Source: Stenotrophomonas aracearum (GTDB lineage Bacteria > Pseudomonadota > Gammaproteobacteria > Xanthomonadales > Xanthomonadaceae). Taken from it: a stretch of DNA of 64,000 nt. Location: NCBI RefSeq assembly GCF_031834615.1, contig NZ_CP115543.1:3421001-3485000 (forward strand), written 5' to 3'. The position numbers and the translations under genes are program-made. Shown in pieces: positions 51,512-59,517 of this stretch. The stretch's first letter is position 1. Each line of letters starts with the position of its first letter. A model generated the notes under the pieces. The model ran no database searches. It was not told the DNA's origin and saw only the letters and a program-made list of their open reading frames with translations.

Positions 51512-51771
51512 GGGAAACTCCGGCAGTGTCACGGGGATGCCGGCCGCAGGCGGCGGCATCGGGCGTGGTCTTTTTACGCCGGCTGCATCGCCACGCAGAT
51601 AACCTATTGGTACTAGCCCCCCTGTTCAGCCAGCCCCAGTGCCTACACTGCAACGGCACCGCGCCCCCACGGCGGCGGGTGGCCGTGTCGTTCCGGGCCT
51701 TGTGGGCCCACAGTTTTCCCGCTCGCGGCCGTTCTTGTACTGCCCCACTTTTCAGAAGCCAGACCCACTCC

Positions 51772-52938
51772 ATGCGCCTGACCCCCCTGTTTGTTGCACT
51801 GACCGCCCTTTCCGCCCCGCTCGCTGCGTCCGCCGCAGATTGGGACAACTGGCCCACCAAGGTCGCCTTCAACGACGGCACCGAACTGGCCGCCACCGGC
51901 AACATCGCCTACGACCTCAACGACTTCTCCGGCAACAACGCCTTTGAAGACGACGACGCCGTGCGCCGCAAGGAATTCGGCGCCACCCTGAAGAAGAAGG
52001 GCGTGTACGACGCCATGGTGTACTACGACTTCCAGTCCGACACCTGGCTGGACGTGTTCTTCCGCTTCGAGAGCAAGGCCCTGTTCGGCAAGGACATCGG
52101 CCGCTTCCGCTTCGGTTACATGAAGACCCCGGTCGGCCTGGACGCCAACACCTCCTCGCGCGCCGGCAGCTTCATGGAAACCGCCCTGCCCGTGCAGGCC
52201 TTCTACGCCGGCCGCCGCACCGGTGCCGAATGGGTGCTGGAGCGCCCGGCCTACCTGATGCAGGTCGGCGCTTACGGTGGCAAGGACCTGCAGGGTGACA
52301 ACCCCGGCACCACCCAGGCCGTGCGCGGCGTGTGGACCCCGGTGAAGGCCCCCGGCGACGTGATCCACCTCGGCCTGGCCTATTCGCAGGAAAACCCGCG
52401 CGGTTACCGCGACGGCCGCGACGTCCACCATGAAGCCAGCGCCCGCCTGCGCGCCCGCCCGGAAGCCGGCCTGACCGACATCCGTCTGGTCGATTCCGGC
52501 GCGCTGGTCACCGCCGACCAGATCCGCCGCACCGGCCTGGAAGGCATCTGGATCCATGGCCCGCTTTCGGTGCAGGCCGAAGCGCTGCGCACCACTGTCA
52601 CCCGTGACGGCAAGCCGGACTACACCGGCGACGGCCAGTACGCCATGGCCAGCTGGATCGTCACCGGCGAATCGCGCCCGTACAACGCCGGCGCCGTGGC
52701 CAACGTGAAGCCCGCCCACACCTACGGCGCGGTGGAACTGCTGGCCCGTTACAGCCGCATCGACCTGGACGACGCCGACGTGTTCGGTGGCCGCCAGCAC
52801 GACTGGACCGTGGGTGCGAACTGGTACCTGACCAGCCACTTCAAGTTCCAGGCGAACTACGTGTGGGCTGATGCCAGCCGTCGTGGTGTGCGGACGAAGC
52901 CGGAGATCTTCGAGCTGCGCGCACAGGTTCACTTCTGA
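51772..52938 (+). CDS. OprO/P-type outer-membrane porin, dicarboxylate-linked
   Basis: A 388-residue porin with signal peptide (cleavage after ASA before ADWDNW). Family phrases are RRKEFGATLKKKGVYDAMVYYDF and FRFGYMKTPVGLDANTSSRAG. The C-terminus ends in Phe (LRAQVHF), required for barrel insertion. The family was named for phosphate-selective pores, but many members pass other anions. Divergence from dctA over 260 bp and position before a dicarboxylate-type kinase suggest a channel for organic acids. A second member lies at 61761-62942 before a citrate carrier. Confidence 0.87.
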   Translation: MRLTPLFVALTALSAPLAASAADWDNWPTKVAFNDGTELAATGNIAYDLNDFSGNNAFEDDDAVRRKEFGATLKKKGVYDAMVYYDFQSDTWLDVFFRFESKALFGKDIGRFRFGYMKTPVGLDANTSSRAGSFMETALPVQAFYAGRRTGAEWVLERPAYLMQVGAYGGKDLQGDNPGTTQAVRGVWTPVKAPGDVIHLGLAYSQENPRGYRDGRDVHHEASARLRARPEAGLTDIRLVDSGALVTADQIRRTGLEGIWIHGPLSVQAEALRTTVTRDGKPDYTGDGQYAMASWIVTGESRPYNAGAVANVKPAHTYGAVELLARYSRIDLDDADVFGGRQHDWTVGANWYLTSHFKFQANYVWADASRRGVRTKPEIFELRAQVHF

Positions 52939-52994
52939 TGTCCCACGGCGGGTGCACGCAACGTGCACCCGCCGGTACACCGTAAACTGACGCC

Positions 52995-55643
52995 ATGTAT
53001 CGCGTCTCCCGCTACCGCCCGCTGCTTCTGACCCTGCTGGTCATGGTGGGCGGTACGCTGCTGGCCGGCCTTGTTGCCGGCCGCTATGCACAACAGCGCG
53101 CCCTGGCGGCTGAAAGCACCCAGGTGCGCCGCCAGCTCGACCTCTACGCCCAGACCCTGCAGCAGCGCATCGACCGCTTCGGCACCCTGCCGCAGGTGAT
53201 GGCGCTGGACCCGGACCTGCAGCAGGCCCTGCGTCTGCCGCTGGATGATGCCGAGCGCCACCGCCTCAACCTCAAACTTCAGCAGGCCAATAACGTAACC
53301 CGCGCCTCCACCCTCACCCTGATCGACCGACATGGCGTGGCCGTGGCCGCCAGCAATTGGGACCAGCCCACCACCAACGTGGGTGAGGACTACAGCTACC
53401 GCCCGTACTTTCAGCAGGCCATGGAAAAGGGCAGCGGGCGTTTCTACGGCATCGGCATGACCACGGCGGTCCCGGGCTACTTCCTCTCGCAGGCAATCCA
53501 CGACACCGACGGCAGCGTGCTTGGCGTGATTGCGATCAAGATCGAACTGCGTGCGCTGGAACAGGAATGGCTGCAGAGCCCGGACATCGTGATGGCCAGC
53601 GACGCGCACGACGTGGTGTTCCTGTCCAACCACGATGACTGGCGCTACCGCCTGCTGCGCCCACTCGCCCCGGCCGAGCGCCGAGAAATGCTGGCGACCC
53701 GCCAGTACGCCGACCGCTCGCTGCAGCCGTTGCGTTCGCGCACGCTGAACCTGCTGGAGGACGGCGGCCGCATGGTGCGGCTGGAGCAACCTTCCCTGCC
53801 CCGCCCTGTGCTGTGGCAGACCTATGTACTGATCGACCCGCACTGGAAGCTGCACCTGCTGCACGACGCCGGCGCCAGCGCCGCCGTGGGCCGCAGCACC
53901 GCGCTGGCGGCGGGCGGCATCTGGCTGGCGTTGTGCTTCCTAACCCTGTTCGTGCAGCAGCGGCGCCGCCTGGCATCGCACCGCCAACGCAGCCGGCTGG
54001 AGCTGGAAGCGGTGCTTCAGCAGCACGCACAGGAACTGCGTACCGCGCAGGACGGCATCCTGCAGGCCGCGCAGCAGGCCGACAGCGGCCTGGCCCGCAG
54101 CCTCGCCCACCTGCCGCAGGGCGTGGTGGTGATCGACAGCGAACAGCGACTGGTAGCGTGGAATGCGCGTTACCTGGAACTGTTCCGCTTTCCGCCGGAC
54201 CTGATCCAGGTGGGCCGCCCGATTGCCGATGCCTTCCGCTTCAACGCCCGGCGCGGCCTGCTTGGCCCCGGTCCGATTGAAGAGGCCATCGAGCGCCGCC
54301 TGAACCACCTGCGAAGCGGCCGCCCACACATGCGCGAGAGCGAGAAGGACGACGGCACCGTGCTGGAGATCCGCGGCAACCCTCTGCCGGATGGCGGCTT
54401 CGTCACCAGCTACGCAGACATTACCGCCTACAAGAACACCGCACGCGAATTGCGCTCGCTGGCCGACGCGCTGGAACACCGCGTGGCCGAACGCACCCGC
54501 GACCTGGACGAAGCGCGCCGCGAAGCCGAGCGGGCCAACCGCTACAAGAGCCGCTTCGTGGCCTCGGCCGTGCATGACCTGCTGCAGCCGTTGAATGCCG
54601 CGCGCATGTTCGTTTCGGTGCTGCGCGGCAAGTTGAGTGGCGATGCGCGCGAGCTGAGTGAGCATGTGGATGCCGCACTGGCGGCGCAGGATTCCATCCT
54701 CAACAGCCTGCTGGATATCTCGCGGCTTGAATCCGGCACGTTGCAGACGCACGTGCACGCGTTCGCGCTGTCACCGCTGCTGGAAACGCTGGCGCGCGAG
54801 TTCGGCATCGCCGCGCAGAGCCGTGGCCTGCAGCTGGACTGGGTGGATACCCGCGCCGTGGTGATCAGCGACGAAGCGCTGCTGCGCCGCATCCTGCAGA
54901 ACTTCCTTTCCAACGCGCTGCGCTACACGCCTCGAGGGCGGGTGCTGATCGGCTGCCGGCGCGTGGGCGACCAGCTGCGCATTGAAGTTCATGACCAGGG
55001 CCCGGGCATTCCGGAAAGCCTGCAGGGCGAGATCTTCGAAGAGTTCCGCCGGCTGGACGATGGCGTGGACCAGGAGCGCGGCGCCGGGTTGGGGTTGGCA
55101 ATCGTGGAGCGCATCGGCCGCCTGTTGGGCCACCGCATCAGCCTTCGTTCCACCTTAGGCCAAGGCAGCGTATTCGCGGTAACGGTGGCGCTGGGCGATG
55201 CGGCCGCGATTCCCGCGCCTGCGCCCGCACCCGTGGCACCCGTGGATGCGGGCGACGACAGCCCGCTGCGCCAGTGCCGGGTATGGAGCATTGACGACGA
55301 CCCGCGCGTGTGCGCCGCCACCCGCGCCCTGCTGGAGCGCTGGGGCTGCGTGGTGGAGCTGGCAGATGGCCCGCAGGCCGCGCTGGAGATCGCCTCCACC
55401 TTCAACGTGCCACAGTTGTTGCTGCTGGACGTACGCATGGGCCAGTGGCATGGTCCGGACCTGTACGAGCATCTGTGCGAACTATGGCAGGCGCGCCCGC
55501 CGGTGATCCTGGTCACCGCCGAGCGCGACGACGCGCTGAAGGCGCATGCAGCAGAGAATGGCTGGGGCTTCCTCTCCAAGCCGGTCCGCCCGCCGGCGTT
55601 GCGGGCGTTGATGACGCAGTTGCTGGTGCGGCATAGGGCGTAA
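52995..55643 (+). CDS. Hybrid sensor histidine kinase with DctB-like periplasmic sensor
   Basis: An 882-residue inner-membrane protein. Transmembrane helices at about 8-28 and 301-323 enclose a periplasmic double-Cache-like sensor of the DctB type. Next come a PAS domain (about 365-470; SLAHLPQGVVVIDSEQR), a coiled coil, and the HisKA box with H527 in VASAVHDLLQPLNAARMF. The ATPase domain has GAGLGLAIVERIG, and a C-terminal receiver has D812 (LLLLDVRMG) and Lys in SKPVRPP. It probably senses dicarboxylates and controls dctA and the porin. It starts 56 bp after the porin stop. The LuxR-type regulator at 57700-58353, facing it, is the likely output partner. Confidence 0.87.
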   Translation: MYRVSRYRPLLLTLLVMVGGTLLAGLVAGRYAQQRALAAESTQVRRQLDLYAQTLQQRIDRFGTLPQVMALDPDLQQALRLPLDDAERHRLNLKLQQANNVTRASTLTLIDRHGVAVAASNWDQPTTNVGEDYSYRPYFQQAMEKGSGRFYGIGMTTAVPGYFLSQAIHDTDGSVLGVIAIKIELRALEQEWLQSPDIVMASDAHDVVFLSNHDDWRYRLLRPLAPAERREMLATRQYADRSLQPLRSRTLNLLEDGGRMVRLEQPSLPRPVLWQTYVLIDPHWKLHLLHDAGASAAVGRSTALAAGGIWLALCFLTLFVQQRRRLASHRQRSRLELEAVLQQHAQELRTAQDGILQAAQQADSGLARSLAHLPQGVVVIDSEQRLVAWNARYLELFRFPPDLIQVGRPIADAFRFNARRGLLGPGPIEEAIERRLNHLRSGRPHMRESEKDDGTVLEIRGNPLPDGGFVTSYADITAYKNTARELRSLADALEHRVAERTRDLDEARREAERANRYKSRFVASAVHDLLQPLNAARMFVSVLRGKLSGDARELSEHVDAALAAQDSILNSLLDISRLESGTLQTHVHAFALSPLLETLAREFGIAAQSRGLQLDWVDTRAVVISDEALLRRILQNFLSNALRYTPRGRVLIGCRRVGDQLRIEVHDQGPGIPESLQGEIFEEFRRLDDGVDQERGAGLGLAIVERIGRLLGHRISLRSTLGQGSVFAVTVALGDAAAIPAPAPAPVAPVDAGDDSPLRQCRVWSIDDDPRVCAATRALLERWGCVVELADGPQAALEIASTFNVPQLLLLDVRMGQWHGPDLYEHLCELWQARPPVILVTAERDDALKAHAAENGWGFLSKPVRPPALRALMTQLLVRHRA

Positions 55644-55715
55644 TCCCGATCTGCCTGTCCTGCGTTTGGCGCGGCGGACGCTGCGCACACCTCGACGAAT
55701 ACGTGATCTGCACTG

Positions 55716-55861
55716 GTAGGGTCGCACCCCGGTCGACCGCACCTAACGGTGATACGTGCGACGAAGGCATGACTTCAAATCAAAAACGCGCGTCTCCGCC
55801 GCACGTCATGCCCTACCGCGTGATGCGCCGTCATCGGCGGTCGATTGGTATGCGACCCTAC
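55716..55861. repeat. REP pair with GGTCGACC stem
   Basis: Inverted units GTAGGGTCGCACCCCGGTCG (55716-55740) and the one ending TATGCGACCCTAC (55837-55861) are separated by about 95 bp. The second ends 3 bp from the stop of the symE gene. A third unit of this family lies at 57632-57656. Confidence 0.75.
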
Positions 55862-55864
55862 CGA

Positions 55865-56191
55865 TCATGCCTGTCCTGCTTCATCTTTCGCCCGACGCTT
55901 CTTCTTCGGCACATGATCCCGATACCGGTATGGCACCGGAATCGGCGTTTCATCCAACGTCAACGTGATTCGCTTCGGCTCCACTTCCACGATCACCTTG
56001 CCGCCCACCGGCAGCTCAAACCGCTCCATCCACATGCCACGCAACATCAGGCACGGAATGCGCCCACCGTCCGGCATTGGCACACCGCCAGGGTGGTTAA
56101 GCGAGCCAATGCGCAGCTTATCCGGCGCATGCATTCCGACGCGGGTCTGGGGTTGCTCGGTTGAAGGTACATCAGTATTCGAACGACGCAT
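55865..56191 (-). CDS. symE: SymE-like type I toxin
   Basis: A 108-residue protein with the SymE domain: KLRIGSLNHP, then RIPCLMLRGMWMERFELP and VGGKVIVEVEPKRITLTL, an AbrB-like swapped-hairpin fold. In E. coli SymE is SOS-induced, condenses nucleoids or cleaves RNA, and its translation is blocked by the antisense RNA SymR. The ATG at 56191 has an excellent ribosome site (GGAGGTGG). A longer reading to 56326 has none. A basic C-terminal tail (KKKRRAKDEAG) may bind nucleic acid. No LexA box was found. It sits alone in an accessory patch between REP elements. Confidence 0.78.
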   Translation of the reverse strand: MRRSNTDVPSTEQPQTRVGMHAPDKLRIGSLNHPGGVPMPDGGRIPCLMLRGMWMERFELPVGGKVIVEVEPKRITLTLDETPIPVPYRYRDHVPKKKRRAKDEAGQA

Positions 56192-56210
56192 TTGCCACCT
56201 CCGTGGAAGT

Positions 56211-56235
56211 CTCCCTCGCCAGAATGGCGAGGGAG
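56211..56235 (-). promoter_or_regulatory. Hairpin in the symE leader
   Basis: A perfect 10-bp stem (CTCCCTCGCC with GGCGAGGGAG, five-base loop) ends 19 bases upstream of the symE ATG, immediately before the ribosome site. It could control translation or be part of an antisense RNA on the plus strand. Confidence 0.45.
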
Positions 56236-56914
56236 TCGGGAGGCTGAAACCCGCTTGATGGCACACGGCGCGACGTATTCCCGCGAGGGTGTTGTATTCC
56301 GCCACCCTCCCGACATAGGACATCAACGATTGCTACCAACCAGGAGGTTTCAAGCTCCGAGGCAACACCATGCGCCACGCTGCACGCAAAGTGAAATTGC
56401 TTGTTTGGAATGATATTGGTGTTTCGATAGGCACGCACTACTGAACGTCGCGATCAACACTTCCCGAAGACGATGCATGTCGGCCACTGATTTGGGCCTG
56501 CTACTTGAGAGTGTAAATTTGACAGCTCATTGCTGCCACGACTGACCATACGAAACGCCCGGTCGGGCGTTGGCCTTCGACCGGGCATGCGTAAGTAGAT
56601 AAAGCGCCCTATGGACCGGACATTAGACTGGAGCTACTCCTAGTCGCCGGCATGCGAAGAACGTAGCACGTTCGGTTCTTGGACAAAAATTCACTGGGCC
56701 AGCCATGAAGCGCGCAGTTTGTCGCAACCGTCTTGCTCTGCGGCGTACCCCCTTCCACGGCCGGCGCGCATCTCCGTAGTGCAGTCAAACACTTAGCGGC
56801 GCGGCCGAAGCGACCTGCGTGTTCCACTGGGCGTCAACAGGATACTGTTGATGAGCCGCCCTATGTATACGCCCTCTCCCAGCCACCCTTACTGGTGATG
56901 ACACTAGGTACGTC

Positions 56915-56945
56915 CTGGCCCCGCTCGCGGGGCCAGTCTCTTTTC
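56915..56945 (+). terminator. Terminator-like hairpin in the accessory patch
   Basis: A 10-bp perfect stem (CTGGCCCCGC with GCGGGGCCAG, two-base loop) is followed by TCTCTTTTC on the plus strand. No plus-strand gene ends here. Confidence 0.5.
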
Positions 56946-57003
56946 AAGGGACGCTCCTGCACCTACAACCTGCCCGTTGTCGTGGCCTTTTCGATCCAGT
57001 CGG

Positions 57004-57531
57004 TCAACGTGCGCGTCGTTTTCGACGCGGCGATGAGTTGCGAATTGTATCGGCCGGGTCTACATCATCTGCCGGCGATAGATCGAATGGCCTTTTGCCA
57101 AGGCGGATGATGTTGCGGATCACACCCAGCCAGGCATCTCCGAACAACAGTGACAGCGCTATGGCCGTATAGACCAGCAGAAAGAAGCCCGGGGCCACGA
57201 TCATGCCGTCATCGGCGCCTTGGCATGTTGAGAGCTGGGTGCTCAGGTGTGCGATTACGACCAGCTCGGTTGACAGCAGGACGGCTGCTGCAACGCGAAC
57301 CGCAATCACGTTTGCATTGAACAGCCCTGTTCTCATGAAGTCGAACTTCGAGTAGATCGCCAGGACCAGCAGGGAGAGCAGCCATGGCCAGAGGAAGGCG
57401 CCTGGGTATTGTTCCTGGTTGCAGGTCATGGTGAGCATGAGCTCACCCAGGGCGAACAGGATGTAGGCCGTTCCAGCCAGCAGGGCGGTCCGGAGGCATT
57501 TTACGAAGATCTGTTCGCCGGTTAGAGGCAT
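57004..57531 (-). CDS. Conserved four-helix membrane protein, function unknown
   Basis: A 175-residue protein with about four transmembrane helices (near 12-33, 43-60, 75-97 and 110-132) and a basic cytoplasmic tail (SSPRRKRRAR). No family was recognised. The ribosome site AAGGA eight bases before the ATG supports it as a real gene. Three periplasmic cysteines (TCNQEQ, STCQGAD) might form a disulfide. It may belong to the same accessory patch as symE. Confidence 0.6.
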   Translation of the reverse strand: MPLTGEQIFVKCLRTALLAGTAYILFALGELMLTMTCNQEQYPGAFLWPWLLSLLVLAIYSKFDFMRTGLFNANVIAVRVAAAVLLSTELVVIAHLSTQLSTCQGADDGMIVAPGFFLLVYTAIALSLLFGDAWLGVIRNIIRLGKRPFDLSPADDVDPADTIRNSSPRRKRRAR

Positions 57532-57631
57532 GGGGCTCGTCCTTGAGGTCGTTGCGGGTGTTGCTTGATCGCAGGCAGAGAAGCCTGTCTTCGGTTTGGA
57601 TCATGCCCTATCGCGGTGGGGTGCAGGGTCG

Positions 57632-57656
57632 GCGGTCGACTGGGGTGCGACCCTAC
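57632..57656. repeat. REP unit with GGTCGAC stem
   Basis: The unit GCGGTCGACTGGGGTGCGAC ends in CCTAC, the same family as 55716-55861. A poorer facing copy may lie near 57605. It falls in the 168-bp gap between the membrane protein and the LuxR-type gene. Confidence 0.7.
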
Positions 57657-57699
57657 CGGGGGTGTTTCGGCGCCAGGAAGGGCGGCGCGCATTCTGGCG

Positions 57700-58353
57700 T
57701 TACGTCAGGTCTGCACCTGCGTCGCCTTCCGGCTCCAGGGCTTTCACCAGCACAGCTGCCTGGGTACGGCTGTGGCATTCGAGCTTTTTCAGGATGGCGG
57801 TCACGTGCACCTTTACGGTGTTTTCGGCCAGGCCCAGTTCGTAGGCGATCTGCTTGTTGAGCAGGCCATCTGCGAGGGAGAGCAGTACGCGGAACTGCTG
57901 CGGGGTCAGCTGGGCGAGGCGGGCTGCGAGCAGGGCGTCGGATTCGGAGCGCTCTGCGGCCATGGCGGGGAACCAGAGGCTGCCGTCGAGGACGGCGGCG
58001 ACGGCCTGGCCGATGGTTTCTGCCGGGGCGGATTTGGGGATGAAGCCGGCAGCGCCGAACTGCTGGGCGCGGCGGATGACGCGGGGGTGGTCGTTGGAGG
58101 AGACGATCACCACCGGGATGTCCGGGTGCGAGCCTCGTACGTGGAGCAGTGAGGAGAAGCCCCGGGCGCCGGGCATGGTGAGGTCGAGGAGGACGAGTTC
58201 GATTTCGGGGTGCTGGTTCAATGCCGCTTCGAGGGCCTGCGCGCTGGCGACCTCGATGACCTGGACGGCCGGGAGGGCCTGGCGCAGGGAGTGGACCACG
58301 GCGGCGCGGAGTAGCGGGTGGTCGTCGGCCACGAGGATGGTGATTTCGCTCAT
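57700..58353 (-). CDS. NarL/LuxR-type response regulator
   Basis: A 217-residue regulator. The receiver (1-118) has the acidic pair ADDHPLLR, the phospho-acceptor D57 in LVLLDLTMPG, and Lys in FIPKSAPAE. The C-terminal LuxR domain (about 145-210) reads LTPQQFRVLLSLADGLLNKQ then ENTVKVHVTAILKKL, the typical recognition helix. The ATG at 58351-58353 precedes the receiver directly. It is convergent with the hybrid kinase at 52995-55643 and its most likely partner for control of dicarboxylate uptake, although the accessory patch separates them. Confidence 0.88.
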   Translation of the reverse strand: MSEITILVADDHPLLRAAVVHSLRQALPAVQVIEVASAQALEAALNQHPEIELVLLDLTMPGARGFSSLLHVRGSHPDIPVVIVSSNDHPRVIRRAQQFGAAGFIPKSAPAETIGQAVAAVLDGSLWFPAMAAERSESDALLAARLAQLTPQQFRVLLSLADGLLNKQIAYELGLAENTVKVHVTAILKKLECHSRTQAAVLVKALEPEGDAGADLT

Positions 58354-58390
58354 GGGGGCATTGTAGGGGGCGTTTTGGGTTGGCGCGAAA

Positions 58391-58416
58391 AGCATCCACG
58401 CAGGGCGTGGATCTAC
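58391..58416. repeat. REP unit with CCACGC stem
   Basis: GCATCCACGCAGGGCGTGGA followed by TCTAC, matching the pair at 47161-47229. It lies between the LuxR gene and the substrate-binding-protein gene. Confidence 0.7.
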
Positions 58417-58437
58417 CGGGGTGTCACGCATGGAGTT

Positions 58438-59517
58438 TCAGCGGGGTTGCGTGCTCCCCTTCCAGGCATCCAGGAACTGGCGGCGTTTCAGGCCATCCAG
58501 GTAGACCAGCAACCCGGGCCCCAGCAGGATCGGGCGGTAGCTGCGCCCCGGCGTCGGGCTGCGCTGGTTGGGGAGGATCGACATGAGCCTGGCTTCACGG
58601 GATAGCACCTGTTGGCCTCGTGGTGACAGCAGGTAATCGAGGAAGCGCCGTGCTTCGGTGGCGTTGTGGGCCGTGCGCGGAATCACGGCGGTGCGCAGGA
58701 CTACCAGCGTGTAGTCCTCCGGCTCCACTATTCCCAGTGGGGCACCTGCATCGATCCGCGCCTGCGCGTACGAACCCAGCACGTTGTAGACCAGTGAGAG
58801 TTGGCCGCTGCTTACCTTGTCCAGCAACACACCCGTGCGCTCTTCCAGCTGCACCTGGTTGTCGCCGAGCGCGCCCAGCAATGCACCCGCCATGCTGCCG
58901 CGCTGGCCGTCCTGGGTGGCAAGCAGATACCCCACGCTGCTTCGTTCCACGTCGTACGTGCCCACCTTGCCGGCCAGCGGGGCATCCGGGGCGCGCAGCA
59001 GTTCCAGCAGCTGGCTGCGGGTGCGGGGGACGCGGGCGGCTGGCAGGGTGCGGGTGTTGTAGACCATCGCTACCGGTTCGTAGCTGATGCCGAAGGCTTC
59101 ATGCCGCCACTGCGCCCACGCGGGCAGTGCTTCGGTCTGCGGGGAGCGGTGCGAGAGGGCATAGCCATCGTTGACCAGCTTGGCCTGCAGGTCCATGCCG
59201 CTGCTGATCAGCATGTCCGGGCCGTCGGGACGGTTCCGGTCGCGCAGGTACTGGGCGTACATGTCCTGGGTGATGACATCTTCGTATACAACCTCCGTGC
59301 CCGGGTACAGGCGCTGGTAGTCGGCGATGACGGTGCTGAAGACTTCGATGTCTGTCGAACCGTGGATGCGCAGTTCCGACGTGGCTGTGCCGTTGGCCGG
59401 GAAGCGCTGGATATCTCCGGGTGCAGCCAGGGCATGGCCACTGATGAGCAGCAGGGCCATCACCAACAGACGCGTCGCGCGTGCCAGCGCTCCAGGAGTG
59501 GGTGCATTGCGCATCAT
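58438..59517 (-). CDS. Periplasmic solute-binding protein, ABC type
   Basis: A 359-residue exported protein (signal peptide to about residue 31, ALA). The fold pattern is that of iron/thiamin-type extracellular solute-binding proteins (ELRIHGSTDIEVFSTVIADY, then EAFGISYEPVAMVYNTRTLP). Its ATG overlaps the stop of the kinase gene by four bases (ATGA), and no permease or ATPase gene adjoins. It therefore probably serves as a ligand presenter for the kinase rather than for transport, as known for tricarboxylate sensors with an accessory periplasmic protein. The ligand is likely citrate or a similar acid, by context. Confidence 0.82.
   Translation of the reverse strand: MMRNAPTPGALARATRLLVMALLLISGHALAAPGDIQRFPANGTATSELRIHGSTDIEVFSTVIADYQRLYPGTEVVYEDVITQDMYAQYLRDRNRPDGPDMLISSGMDLQAKLVNDGYALSHRSPQTEALPAWAQWRHEAFGISYEPVAMVYNTRTLPAARVPRTRSQLLELLRAPDAPLAGKVGTYDVERSSVGYLLATQDGQRGSMAGALLGALGDNQVQLEERTGVLLDKVSSGQLSLVYNVLGSYAQARIDAGAPLGIVEPEDYTLVVLRTAVIPRTAHNATEARRFLDYLLSPRGQQVLSREARLMSILPNQRSPTPGRSYRPILLGPGLLVYLDGLKRRQFLDAWKGSTQPR

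Larger units (their letters stand above)
56192..57003. other. Gene-free accessory patch
   Basis: About 810 bp, visibly richer in A/T than its surroundings, without a credible gene. Short frames on both strands lack ribosome sites and family features. It contains a 10-bp hairpin just before symE (56211-56235), an inverted repeat around CCCGGTCG (56557-56586) and a 10-bp-stem hairpin with a T-rich tail (56915-56945). It may be decayed mobile DNA. Confidence 0.55.

Noticed and set aside
56733..57110. Plus-strand ORF of 125 codons in the accessory patch
   Set aside because: It has no ribosome site, odd composition and overlaps the end of the membrane-protein gene on the other strand.
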